Origin: Scylla paramamosain
Taxonomy: Eukaryota > Arthropoda > Malacostraca > Decapoda > Portunidae
Reading direction: 5' to 3'
DNA length: 64,000 nucleotides
Assembly: GCF_035594125.1 (NCBI RefSeq)
Contig: NW_026973728.1
Coordinates: 434,001 to 498,000 of the forward strand
Position numbers and translations under genes: made by a program. The notes under the pieces were generated by a model that saw only the letters and a program-made list of their open reading frames with translations, was not told the DNA's origin and searched no databases. Numbering within the stretch: the first letter of the stretch is position 1; each line of letters begins with the position of its first letter. Shown piece by piece: positions 50,363 through 63,900 of this stretch.

Positions 50363-52755
50363 TTACCAAAAACATGTATTTTGAGTGTTTTTGATCATGT
50401 TACCAATAAAAACGCTTAAATACATGCAAAGAACCCTATTTTTGGTAAATGAAAGGACATTACGAGAAACGTGTATTTTTAAGTTCTTTAAGTACGAAAA
50501 AGCTAAGAGCCAGAAATTACACTCTTTATTGATAAAAAATAAATAAATAAAAAAAATACGATATTTTTTTTCATTCTTATTCATCTTCACAGGTAACGAG
50601 GTGCCAAAATTCGGGCAATGTTCAGGAAATTATATGAAATAAGAACATTATCAAAAAAGTTAAATTGATCTTTTTTTTTCGGACTGTTATGTACCAAACC
50701 CCTTAATTGCATGCAAAGCCACCTATATGGGGAAATTAAACGTGTTTCCAAGAAAACTGTCTTATAAGTGTTTTTCAGCATGTTAGGAACCAACACGATA
50801 AAACCCAAGAAAGTCAGTCTATATGGGAATCCAAAACAAAATTACTGAAAACGTGTCTTTTCGGTGTTTTACGTAGAAAATGCTAAAACGCATGGAAACC
50901 AACCAAAATGAAGAAATAGAATAACATTACCAAAAAGGTATATTTTGAGTTTTTTTTAAATTGTGTATTTTGAGTGTTTTTAACATTCTTAGTTACGAAG
51001 TTGGCAAATTACATGCGAAACTACCTTTATATGGGAAAAAAAATTACATCACCAGAAAAATGTCTTTTCATTGTTTTTGAGCGTGATATGCAACAAAGCA
51101 CTAAAAAGCAGAACAATCACATCACTTGGGAATAAAACCAACTTCTACAAAGAACATGCCTTTAAGTGTTTTTTAACTCCTTACATACCAAAACGCTAAA
51201 ACGCATGCAAAACACCCTTTATGGAGAAACAGAGTAACATTACCAAAAAACATGTATTTTGAGTGTTTTTGATCATTTTATTTATAAAAACGCTTAAATA
51301 CATACAAAGAACCTTAGGTTTGGGAAACGAAAGGACATTAAGAGAAACGTGTATTATGAGTCTTTTTATGTTCCTTAAGTACCAAAAAAGCTAAAACTCA
51401 CAAATAACACTCTTTATAGAGAAAAGAAAAATAATAATATAATTTTTTTTTTTTTTTTTTTGTTATTCATCTTCATAGGTACTAAGTTGCCAAAATTCTG
51501 GCAATATTCTTTGGGAATCGAAAACAAAATTACTGAAAACGTGTCTTTTCGGTGTTTTACGTAGAAAAACGCTAAAACGGATGCAAACCAACCAATATGA
51601 AGAAATAGAATAACATTACCAAAAAGGTATTTTTTAAGTGTTTTTGAGCTTGTTACCTACAAAAAACGCGAAAATGGATGCAAAGCACTCCTTATTGGGA
51701 GAGAAAAGGACATAACGAGAAACGTGTATAATGAGTGTCTTATTATTTTCGGGCAAAAGAACTTGTGGTTCACAAGAATCACAACGCAAAAAACGCAAAA
51801 ATTCGTGTATATAAAGAAGTTTCTTAGATACCAAAATGCTGAAACTCATGAATAACAATCTTAATTGGGAAACAGAACAACATTACCAAATGCGTGTATT
51901 TTGAGTGTTTTTTCACATTCTTAGCAAAACCCCAAATAGCATGCGAAAGTAGCTTTATGTGGGAAAAAAATGACATTACCCGAAGTGTCTTTTGAGTGTT
52001 TTTTGAGCGTGTTAGGCAATAAAGCACTAAAAAGCAAGGCAATCATATTACATTGGAATAAAACCAACTTTTACCAAGAACTTGCCTTGAAGTGTTTTTC
52101 AGCTCCTTACATACCAAATCGCTAAAACGCATGCAAAACACTCCTTTATGCAGAAGCAGAATAACATTACCAAAAACAAGTGTTTTTGAGTGTTTTTTAT
52201 CATATTACCTATAAAAACGCTTAAATACATGAAAAGATCCCTATATTTGGAAAAGGAAAGGACATTACGAGAAATGTGTATTATGAATGTTTTGAAGTTC
52301 TTTAAGTACCAAATCGTTAAAACCTACAAATAACACTCTTTATAGAGAAAAAAAAATTAATAAAATATTAGCATTTTTATTTTTTTGTTATTGATGTTCA
52401 TAGGTACCAAGACGCCAAAATTCTGCCAAAATTCAGGGAAATTATGTGGAAAAATTATGTGTTAATTTTACCTTTTTTTCGGAGTTATGTACCAAACTAT
52501 AAAGTGTATCCTATTTGGGAAACCTATCTTTTTTCAGTGTTTTTCCGCATGTTAGGCACCAAAACGATAGATAATATGAAAGTCACTCTATATGGAAATC
52601 CTAAAAAAAATTACTGAAAACGTGTCTTTTAAAAGATTTACGTACAAAAATGCTAAAACGGATGCAAACCAACCAATATGAAAAAATATAATAACATTAC
52701 CAGAAAAGTATATTTTGTGTGTTTTTGAGCTTGTTACATAAAAAAAAAGAACTTG
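50363..52755 (-). repeat. HOR satellite with several deletion joins
   Basis: The stretch at about 50,363-50,820 repeats about 49,760-50,230, so two similar partial HORs lie 0.58 kb apart. Unit 11 is fused to unit 8 near 50,955 (TTTTTTTTAAATTGTG). Unit 2 is fused to unit 12 near 51,508 (CTGGCAATATTCTTTGGG), as at about 187 in mirror. The CTTGTGGTTCACAAGAATC variant lies near 51,762. Unit 10 is fused to unit 6 near 52,750. No gene is seen. Confidence 0.78.
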
Positions 52756-53247
52756 CCTTTTAGAGTTTTTGACACGCATTTAGTAAGGTTGTTCTGTTTC
52801 TCAATTAATAGTGTTATTCATGAGTTTCAGCATTTTGGTATCTAGGAAAATTCTCCATATACACGAGTTTTTGCGTTTTTTGCCTTGTGGTTTTTTTGAA
52901 CTATAAAACATTCATTATACACTTTTCTTGCATTGTCCCTTTGTTTCCCAATATAGAGTGCTTTGTATCAATTTTTGCGTTTTTTTGTAGGTAACAAGCT
53001 CAAAAACACTCAAAATATACATTTCTGGTAATGATTTTCTGCTTCTTAATATTGGTTGGTTTGCATCAGTTTTAGCGTTTTTCTACGTAAAACACTGAGA
53101 AGACACGTTTTCAGTAATTTTCTTTTGGATTCCCACATATAGTGAGTTCCTTATTATTTATTGTTTTGATGCCTAACATGCTGAAAAACACTCAAAAGAC
53201 AGATTTCTGGTAAGGTCTTTAATTTCCTCATATGCGAGGCCTTGCAT
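52756..53247 (+). repeat. Inverted satellite block, copy 3
   Basis: Forward units 8, 9, 10, 11, 12 and 1 within the reverse array. Close counterpart, in reverse complement, of 14,515-14,984, with the same two breakpoints (TTTTTGACACGCATTTAG and GGCCTTGCATGTCTTTTG). It lacks the internal palindrome of copy 2. Confidence 0.87.
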
Positions 53248-54490
53248 GTCTTTTGAGTGTTTTTGAACGTGTTACGCAATAAAGCACTAAAAGGAAGGGC
53301 AATCACATTACATGGGAATAAAACCAAATTTTACGAAGAACTTGCCATTAAGTGTTTTTTGAGTTCCTTACATACCAAAACGCTAAAACGCATGCAAAAT
53401 ACATTTGATGGAGAAACCGAATAATATTACCAAATCCATGTATTTTGAGTGTTTTTGATCATGTTATCTATAATAACGCTTAAATATATGCAAAGAACCT
53501 TATGTTTGGGAAACGAAAGGACATTACGAGAAACGTGTATTATGAGTGTTTTTTAAGTTCCTTCAGTACCTAAAAGCTAAAACCCACAAATAACACTCTT
53601 TATTTAGAAAAAAGATAATAATAAACAAAAAATAAAAAAATAGGATTTTTTTTTGTTATTTATCTTTATAGGTACCGAGATGCCAAAATTCTGCCAAAAT
53701 TTAGGGAATTTATTTGGAAAAAAGAACATTAGCAAAAAAAGTTAATTATATCTTTTTTTTTCGGATTGTTATGTACCAAACTCTAAAGTGCTTGCAAAGC
53801 CACCTATATAGGGAAGTTAAACGACTTTACCAGAAACCTGTGTTTTCAGTGTTTTTCAGCATGTTAGGCACCAAAACGATAAATAATATGGAAGTTAGTC
53901 AATATGTGAATCCAAAAGAAAATTACTGAAAACGTATCTTTTCAGTGTTTTACGTAGAAAAACGTTAAAGCGGATGCAAACCAACCTATATGAAGAAATA
54001 GAATAACATTACCAAAAAGATATATTTTGAGTGTTTTTGAGCTTGTTACCTACAAAAAAATGCAAAAATGGATATAAAGCACTCTATATTAGGAAACAAA
54101 AGGACATTACGAGAAACGTGTATAATGAGTGTTTTATAGTTTTAAAAGTACCACAAGGCAATAAACGCAAAAACTCGTGTATATAGAGAAATTTCTTACA
54201 TAGAAAAAAAAAGATGAAATGCATGAATAACACTTTTAATCGATAAACAGAACTACCTTACCAAATTGTGTATTTTGAGTGTTTTTTACATTCTTAGTTA
54301 CGAAAATACCAAATAACATGCGAAACTACCTTCATGTGAGAAAAAAAAATGACTACCAAAAAAGTGTCTTTTTAGTGTTTTTGAGCGTGATATGCAACAA
54401 AGCACTAAAAAGCACAACAATCACATTACATGGGAATAAAACCAACTTTTACGAAGAACTTGCCTTTAAGTGTTTTTTAACTCCTTACAT
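53248..54490 (-). repeat. Duplicated satellite segment, copy E2
   Basis: Direct copy of 46,236-47,490, with a unit 2 landmark near 53,675. Reverse-orientation HOR of family II following the inverted block. Confidence 0.78.
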
Positions 54491-57400
54491 ACCAAATCGC
54501 TAAAACGCATGCAAAACACCCGTTATGGAGAAACAGAATAACATTACGAAAAACATGTGTTTTGAGTGTTTTTGATCATGTAACCTATAAAAACGCTTAA
54601 ATACATGTAAAGAACCCTATGTTTGTATAACAAAAGGACATTACGAAAATCGTGTATTATGAGTGTTTTTAAGTTCCTTAAGTACCAAAAAGCTAAAACC
54701 CACAAAAAAACACTCTTTATAGAGAGAATGTTTTTTTTTTTGTTATTCATCTTCATAGGTACCGAGATGCCAAAATTCTGGCAAAATTCATGGAAATTTT
54801 ATTAAAAAAAATCATCATAAAAAAATAATATTAGATTTTTTCCGGAGTTATGTACAAACCTTGAAGTGCAGGAAATTCCTCCTATATGGGGAAATTACAC
54901 GACTTTACCAGAAACCTGTCTTTTGAGTGTTTTTCAGCAATTTCAAAAAATATTACTGAAAACGTGTCTTTCAGTGATTTACGAAGAAAAACGCTAAACG
55001 GATGTAAACCAACCAATATGAAGAAATAGAATAACATTACAAAAAAGATATATTTTGATGTGTTTTTGAGCTTGTTACCTACAAAAAATGCAAAAATGGA
55101 AGGAAAGCACTTTATATTGGCAAAGAAAAGGACATTACGAGAAACGTGTATGAGTGTTTTATAGTTTGAGAAGAACCACAAGGTAAAAAACTCAAAAACT
55201 TGTGTACTTAAAGAAGTTTCTGACATACCAAAAAGTTGAAACTCATGAATAACACTTTTAATTTTGAAACAGAAATACCTTACCAAATGTGTGTATTAGA
55301 AATGTTTCTTACATACCAAAATGCTGAAATTCATGAATAACAGTTTTAATTAAGAAATAGAACAACCTTACTAAATGCCTGTGTTTTGAGTTTTTTTCAC
55401 ATTCTTAGTTACCAAAACCCCAAATTCCATGCAAAACTAGCTTTATATGGGAAAACAAATGATATTACCAGAAAAGTGTCTTTTGAGTGTTTTTGAGCGT
55501 GTTAGGCAATAAAGCTCTAAAAAGCAGGGCAATCATATTACATGGGAATAAAAACAACTTTTACCAAGAACTTGCCTTTAAGTGTTTTTGAGCTCATTAC
55601 ATACCAAAACGCTAAAATGCATGCAAAACATCTTTTATGGAGAAACAAAATAAGATTAACAAAAACATATATTTTGAGTGTTTTTGATCATGTTATCTAT
55701 AAAAACGCTCAAATGCATGCAAAGAACCTTATGTTTACGAAACGAAAGGACACTACGAGAAATGTGTATTATAGGTGTTTTTAATTTCCTTAAGTACCAA
55801 AAAGCTAAAACCCACAAATAAGACTCTTTATTTAGAAAAAAAAAGTAAGAAAATGAAAAAATAGGATTTTTTTTTTTTTTGTCATTTATCTTCATATGTA
55901 CCGAGATGCTAAAATTCTGGGAAAATTCAGGACTATTATATGATAAAAGAAAATTATCAAAAAAGTTAGTTTTAGCTTTTTTCGAATTGTTATGTACCAA
56001 ACCCTAAAGTGCATCCAAAGACTCCTATATGAGGAAATTAAACGATCTTAACAGAAATCTGTTTTTTGAGTGTTTTACAGGATGTTAGGCACCAAAACGA
56101 TAAATAATAAGGAACTCACTCTATATGAGAATCCAAAACAAAATTGCTGAAAACGTGTTTTTTATGTGGTTTACGTAGAAAAAAACGCTAAAACGGATGC
56201 AAACCAACCAATATCAAGAAATAGAAAAATATTACCAAAAAGATATATTTTGAGTGTTTTTGAGCTTGTTACCTACAATAAACGCGAAAATTGATGCAAA
56301 GCACTCTATATTAGAAAACAAAAGGACTTTGCAAGAAAAGTATAAAATAAGTTCTTTTTTATAGTTCAAAAGAACCAAAAGGCAAAAAACACAAAAACTC
56401 GTGTATATGGAGAAGGTTCCTAGATACCAAAATGCTGAAACTCATGAATAACACTCTTAATTGAGAAACAGAACAATCTTACTAAATGTGTGTATTTTGA
56501 GTGCTTTTAACATTCTTAGTTACCAAAACCCCAAATTGCATGCAAAACAACCTTTATGTGAGAAAAAAATGACATTATCAGAAAAGTGTCTTTTAAGTGT
56601 TTCTGAGCGTGATAGGCAATAAAGCATTAAAAAGCAGGGCAATCATATTACATTGGAAAAACACCAATTTATACCAAAAACTTGCGTTTAAGTGTTTTTG
56701 AGCTCCTTATATACCAAACCGCTAAAACGCATGCAAAACAAACTTTATGGAGAAACAGAACAACATTACCAAAAAAATGTATTTTGAATGTTTTTGATCA
56801 TGTTATCTATAAAAACGCTTAAATACATGCAAAGAACATTATATTTGGGAAACAAAAGGAAATTACGAGAAACTTGTATTATAAGTGTTTTTTTTAATTT
56901 CCTTAAGTACCAAAAAGCTAAAACCCACAAATAAAACTCTTTATTTAGAAAAAAAAAAAAATGGGAATATTTAATTTTTTTTTTTTTTTGTTATTCATAT
57001 TCATGGGTACCGAGATGCCAAAATTCTGGCAATAAAAGAATATTATCAAAAAAGTTAATTTCAGCTTTTTTTTCGGACTGTTATGTACCAAACCCTAAAG
57101 TGCATGCAAAGCCTGCTATAATAGGAAATTAAACGACCTTACCAGAAATCTGTGTTTTGAGTGTTTTTTTTAGCAGTGTTAGGAAGTAAAACGATAAATA
57201 ATAAGGAACTCACTCTATATGGAAATCCAAAACAAAGTTACTCAAAACGTGTCTTCTCAGCGTTTTACGTAGAAAAAACACTAAAACGGATGCAAAGCAA
57301 CCAATATCAAGAAATTGAAAAACGTTACTAAAAAGATATATTTTGAGTGTTTTTGAGCTTTTTACCTACAAAATACACGAAAATTCATGCAAAGCACTCT

Positions 57401-57917
57401 ATATTGGGAAACAAAAGGACATTGCAAGAAAAGTGTATAATGAGTGTTTTATAGTTCAAAAGAACCACAAGGCAAAAAACGCAAAATCTCGTGTATATAG
57501 AGAGGTTTCCTAGATACAAAAATGCTAAAACTCATGTATAACACTCTTAATTGAGAAACAGAACAACCTTAACAAATGCGTGTATTTTGAGTGCTTTTCA
57601 TATTCTTAGTTACCAAAATCGAAATTGCATGCGAAAATAGATTTGTGGGAAAAAAAAAAGACTTTACCAGATAAAATGTCTTTTGAGTGTTTTTGAGCGT
57701 GATAGGCAATAAAGCATTAAAAAGGAGGGCAATGACATTACACTGGAGGAAAACGTATTTTTACCAAGAACTTGCCTTTAAGTATTTTTGAGCTCCTTAT
57801 ATACCAAAACACTAAAACGCATGCAAAACACCATTTATGGTTAAACAGAATAACATTACCAAAAACATGTATTTTGAGTGTTTTTGATCATGTTACCAAT
57901 AAAAACGCTTAAATACA
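54491..57917 (-). repeat. 3.4-kb duplicated satellite segment, copy D2
   Basis: Direct copy of about 41,980-45,375. It contains the longest open frame of the window, 134 codons on the minus strand at 54,882-55,286, whose peptide is repeated in part at 42,336-42,620 and is plainly satellite. Doubled unit 8 at 55,205-55,390; family I from about 55,800. Confidence 0.8.
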
Positions 57918-60900
57918 TGCAGAGAACACTATTTTTGTGAAATGAAAGGAGATTACGAGAAACGTGTATTATGAGTGTTTTTAAGTTCATTAATTACCAA
58001 AAACGTAAAAGCCACAAATAACACTCTTTATTTAAAAAAAAAAATGCAATATTTTTTTTTCTTTCGAATTCATATTCACAGGTACCGAAATGCCAAATTT
58101 TGAGGAAAATTCAGGAATTTATGTGAAATAAGATCATTATCAAAAAAGTTATATTTAATTTTTTTTTCGGACTGTTATGTACCAAACCCCTAAAGTGCAT
58201 GCAAAGCCACCTATATGGGGAAATTAAAGGTCTTTGCCAGAAAACGGTCTTATGAGTGATTTTCAGCATGTTAGGAACCAACACGATAAATAACATGGAA
58301 GTCAATCTATATGGGAATCCAAAACAAAATTACTAAAAACGTGTCTTTTCGGTGTTTTACATAGAAAAACGCTAAAATGGATGCAAACCAACCAATATGA
58401 CGAAAAAAAATAATATTACCAAAAAGGTATATTTTAAGTGTTTTTAAAATTGTTACCTACAAAAAACGCGAAAATGGATGGAAAGCACTCTATATTGGAA
58501 GGCAAAAGGACATTACGAGAAACGTGTGTAATGACTGTTTTATAGTTTCACAAGAACTACAAGGCAAAAAACCGCAAAAACTCTTCTATATAGAGAAGTT
58601 TCTTACATTCCAAAATGCTGAAAATCTGGAACAACACTCTTAATTGAGAAATAGAAAAATCATACTAAATGCGTGTAATTTGCGTGCTTTTCACATTCTT
58701 GGTTATCAAAACCCCAAATTGCATGCGAAACCAGCTTTATGTGGGAAAAAAATGACATTACCAGAAAAATGTCTTTTGAGTGTTTTTCAGCGTGTTAGGC
58801 AATAAAGCACTAAAAAGCAGGGCAATCACATTACATTGGAATAAAACCTATTTTTAACAAGAACTTGCCTTTAAGTATATTTGAGCTCCTTATATACCAA
58901 AACACTTAAATGCATGGAAAATACACATTATGGTGAAACAGAATAACATTACCAAAAACATGTATTTTGAGTGTTTTTGATCATGTTACCAATAAAAACG
59001 CTTAAATACATGCAAAAAACGCTATTTTTGGGAAATGAAAGGATATTACGAGAAACGTGTATTATGAGTGTTCATTAAGTACGAAAAAGCTAATAGCCAC
59101 AAATTACACTCTTTATTGAGAAAAAATAAATAAATAAAAAAAATACGGTATTTTTTTTTCATTCTTATTCACCTTCACAGGTAACGTGGTGCCAAAATTC
59201 GGGCAAAGTTCAGGAAATTATATGAAATAAGAACATTATCAAAAAAGTTAAATTTAGCTTTATTTTCGGACTCTTATGTACCAAACCCTTAAAGTGCATG
59301 CAAAGCCACCTATATGGGGAAATTAAACGTCTTTGCCAAAAAACTGTCTTATGAGTGTTTTTTCAGCATGTTAGGAACCAACACGATAAAACCCAAGAAA
59401 GTCAATCTATATGGGAATCCAAAACAAAATTACTGAAAACGTGTCTTTTCGGTGTTTTACGTAGAAAACGCTAAAACGGATGCAAATCAACTAAAATGAA
59501 GAAATAGAATAACATTACCAAAAAGGTATATTTTGACTTTTTGAAGTTGTTACCTACAAAAAACGCGAAAATGCATGGAAAGCACTCGATATTGGGAAGC
59601 AAATGGACATTACGAGAAACGAGTATAATGAGTGTTTTATAGTTTCATAAGAACCACAAGGCAAAAACCGCAAAAAATCGTGTATATAAAGAAGTTTCTT
59701 ACATTCCAAAATGCTGAAACTCATGAATTAGACTTTTAATTGAGAAACAGAAGTATCTTACCAAATGTGAGTATTTTTAGTGTTTTTCACATTCTAAGTT
59801 ACGAAAATCCGAAATTACTAGCGAAACTAGTTTTATGTAGGAAAAAATGACATTACCAGAAGAGTGTCTTTTGAGTGTTTTAGAGCATGATATACAACAA
59901 AGCACTAAAAAGCAGAACAATCACATTACATGGGAATAAAACCAACTTTTACCAAAAACATGCCTTTAAGTGTTTTTAACTCTTTACATAAGAAAACGAT
60001 AAACGCATGCAAAACACCCTTTATGGAGAAACAAAATAACATTACTAAAAACATGAATTTAAGTGTTTTTGATGATGTTACCTATAAAAACGGTTAAATA
60101 TATGTAAAGAACCCTATGTTTGTGAAATGAATGGATATTACGAAAATTATGTATTATGAGAGTTTTTAGGTTCCTTAAGTACCAAAAAGTTAATACACTC
60201 AAATAACACTCTTTATAGAGAAAAAAGAAATATAAAGAAATGAATAAATTTTTTTTTTATTTTGTTATTCATCTTCATAGGTACCGAGATGCTAGAATTC
60301 CGGCAAAATTCAGGGAAAATTCGTAAAGAAAAAATTAACAAAAAAAATAAATTTAGCTTTTTTCCGCAGTTATGTAACAAACCCTGAAGTGCATGCAAAG
60401 CTACCTCTATGGGAAAATTACATGACTTTACCATAAACCTGTACCAGAAGCAATTTCAACAGTATTACTGAAAACGAGTCTTTTCGGAGATTTACAAAGA
60501 AAAACGCTAAAACGGATGCAAACCAACCAATATGAAGAAGTAGAATAACATTACCAAAAATATATATTTTGAGTGTTTTTCAGCGTGTTACCTACAAAAA
60601 ATGCAAAAATGGATGGAAAGCACTTTATATTAGGAAACAAAAGAACATTACGAGAAATGAGAAAATATGAGTGTTTAATAGTTTCACAAGAACCACAAGG
60701 CAATAAACGCAAAAACTCGTGTATATAGAGAAGTTTCTTACATACCAAAATGATGAAATGCATGAATAACACTTTTAATCGAGAAACAGAACTACCTTAC
60801 CAAATTGTGTATTTTGAGTGTTTTTCACATTGTTAGTTACGAAATTGCCAAATTACATGCGAAACTACCTTTTTGTGGGAAAAAAATTGACATTACCAGA

Positions 60901-63900
60901 AAAATGTCTTTTGAGTGTTTTTCAGCGTGTTATACAACAAATCAATAAAAAGCAGAACAATCACATCACTTGGGAATAAAACCAACTTTTACGAAGAACT
61001 TGCCTTTAAGTGTTTTTTAACTCCTTACATACCAAAACGCTAAAACACATGTAAAACACCCTTTATGGAGAAACAGAATAACATTACCAAAAATATGTAT
61101 TTTGAGTGTTTTTTAATCATGTTACCTATAAAAACGCTTAAATACATGTAAAGAACCCTATGTTTGTATAAGAAAAGGACATTACGAAAATCGTGTATTA
61201 TGAATGTTTTTAAGTTCCTTAAGTACCAAAAAGCTAAAAGTCACAAATAACACTTTATAGAGAGAGAAAAAAATTTTGTTATTCATCTTCATAGGTACCG
61301 AGATACCAAAATTCTGGAAAAATTCAGGGAAATTCATTATAAAAAATAATTTTAGCTTTATGCTTTAGCTTTATGTACCAAACCCTGAAGTGCATGCAAA
61401 GCCACCTATATGGAGAAATTACTCGACTTTACCAGAAACCTGTCTTATGACTGTTTTTTTCAGCAATTTCAACGATATTACAGAAAACGTGTCTTTTCAG
61501 TGATTTTCGTAGAAAACGCTAAAACGGATGCAAACCAACCAGTATGAAGAAATAGAATAACATTAAAAAATATATATATATTTTGATGTCTTCTTGAGCT
61601 TGTTACCTACAAAAAAATGCGAAAATAGATGAAACGCAATCTATATTAGGAAAGAAAAGGACATTACGAGAAACGTGTATAATGAGTGTTTTATAGTTTC
61701 ACAAGAACCACAAGGCAAAAAACTCAAAAACTCGTGTACATAATAAAGTTTATTATATACCAAAATGCTGAAACTCATGAATAACACTTTTAATTGAGAA
61801 ACAGAACTACCTTACCAAATGTGTGTATTAGAGAAGTTTCTTGCATACCAAAATGCTGAAACTCATGAATAACACTTTTAATTATGAAACAGAACAACCT
61901 TACTAAATGCCTGTATTTTGAGCGTTTTTCACATTCTTAGTTACCAAAACCCCAAATTCCATGCGAAACTAGCTTGATGTGGGAAAAAAATAATATTACC
62001 AGAAAATGTCTTTCGAGTGTTTTTGAGCGTGTTAGGCAATAAACCACAAAAAGCAGTGCAATCACATTACATAGGAATAAAAACCAACTTTTACCAAGAA
62101 CTTGCCTTTAGGTGTTTTTGAGCTCATTACATACCAAAACGCTAAAACGCATGCAAAACACCTTTTATGTACAAACACAATAACATTACCAAAAACATGT
62201 ATTTTGAGTGTTTTTGATCATGTTATCTATAAAAACGCTTAAATACATGCAAAGGACCTTATGTTTGGGAAACGAAAGGACATTACGAGAAATATGTATT
62301 ATGAGTGTTTTTTAGTTCCGTAAGTACCAAAAAGCTAAAACCCACAAATAACACTCTTTATTTAGAAAAAAAATAAAATAAAAAAAAAAATTGGATTTTT
62401 TTTTTTTTGTTGTTCATCTTTATAGGTACAAAGATGCCAAAATTTTGGCAAAATTCCGGGCTATAATATGATAAAAGAAAATGATCAAAAAAGTTAATTT
62501 TAGCTTTTTTTTCGGACTGTTATATACCAAACCCTAAATTGTATGCAAATCCTCCTATATGAGGAAATTAAACGACCTTAGAAGAAATCTGTGTTTTGAG
62601 TGTTTTTTTTTCAGAATGTTAGGCACCAAAACGATAAATAAATAAGGAACTCACTCTATATGGGAATTCAAAACAAAATTACTGAAAACGTGTCTTCTCA
62701 GTGTTTTACGTAGAAAAACGGTGAAACGGATACAAACCAACTAATATAAAAAAAATAGAAAAACATTACCAAAAAGGTATATTTTGAGTTTTTTGAGCTA
62801 GTTACCTACAAATAACATGAAAATTGATGCAAAGCACTCTATATTAGGAAATAAAAGGACATTGCAAGAAAAGTGTATAATGAGTGTTTTATAGTTAAAA
62901 AAAAAACAAAAGGCAAAAAACGCAAAAACATATGGATATGGAGAAGTTTCCTAGATACCAAAATGCTGAAACTCATGAATAACATTCCTAATTGAGAAAC
63001 AGAACAACCTTACTAAATGCGTGTATTTTGAGAGCTTTTCACATTCTTAGTTACCAAAACCCCAAATTGCATGCGAAACCAGCTTTATGTGAGAAAAAAA
63101 TGACATTACCAGAATAATGTCTTTTGAGTGTTTTTGAGCCTGATAAGCAATAAAGCACTAGAAAGCAGGGCAATCACATTACATTTGAATAAAACCAATT
63201 TTTTTATCAAGAACATGCCTTTAAGTGATTTTGAGCTCCTTATATATTAAACCACTAAAACGCATGTAAAACAAACTTTATGGGGAAACAGAATAAAATT
63301 ACCAAAAACATGTATTTTGAGTGTTTTTGATCGTGTTATCTATAAAAACGCTTAAATACATGCAAAGAACCTTATGTTTGGGAAAGAAAAGGACATTTCG
63401 AGAAACGTATATTATGAGTGTTTTTAAGTTTGTTAAGTACCAAAAACCTAAAACCCACTCTTTATTTAGAAAAATAAATAAATAAAAAAATAAAAAAAAT
63501 AGGAATTTTTTTTTTTTTGTTATTCATCTTCATAGGTACCGAAATGCCAAAATTCAAGGCAATTATATGATAAGAGAATATTATCAAAAAAGTTGATTTT
63601 AGCTTTTTTTTTGGACTGTTATGTACCAAACCCTAAACTGCCTCTTATATAAGGAAATTAAACGACCTTACCAGAAATCTGTCTTTTGGGTGTTTTTCAG
63701 CATGTTAGTCACCAAAATGATAAATAATAAGGAACTCACATTATATGGGAATGCAAAACAAAATTACTGAAAACGTGTCTTCCCAGTGTTTTACGTAGAA
63801 AAACGCTAAAATAAATGCAAACCAACCAATATCAAGAAATAGAAAAAACATTACCAAAAAGGTATATTTTGATTGTTTTTGAGCTTGTTACCTACAAAAA

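Noticed and set aside
54882..55286. Longest open frame (134 codons, minus) as a possible protein gene
   Set aside because: The frame lies wholly in HOR satellite, crosses unit borders, and the same peptide recurs in part in the sister copy (42,336-42,620). Composition follows the T-rich strand (F, L, S, I).
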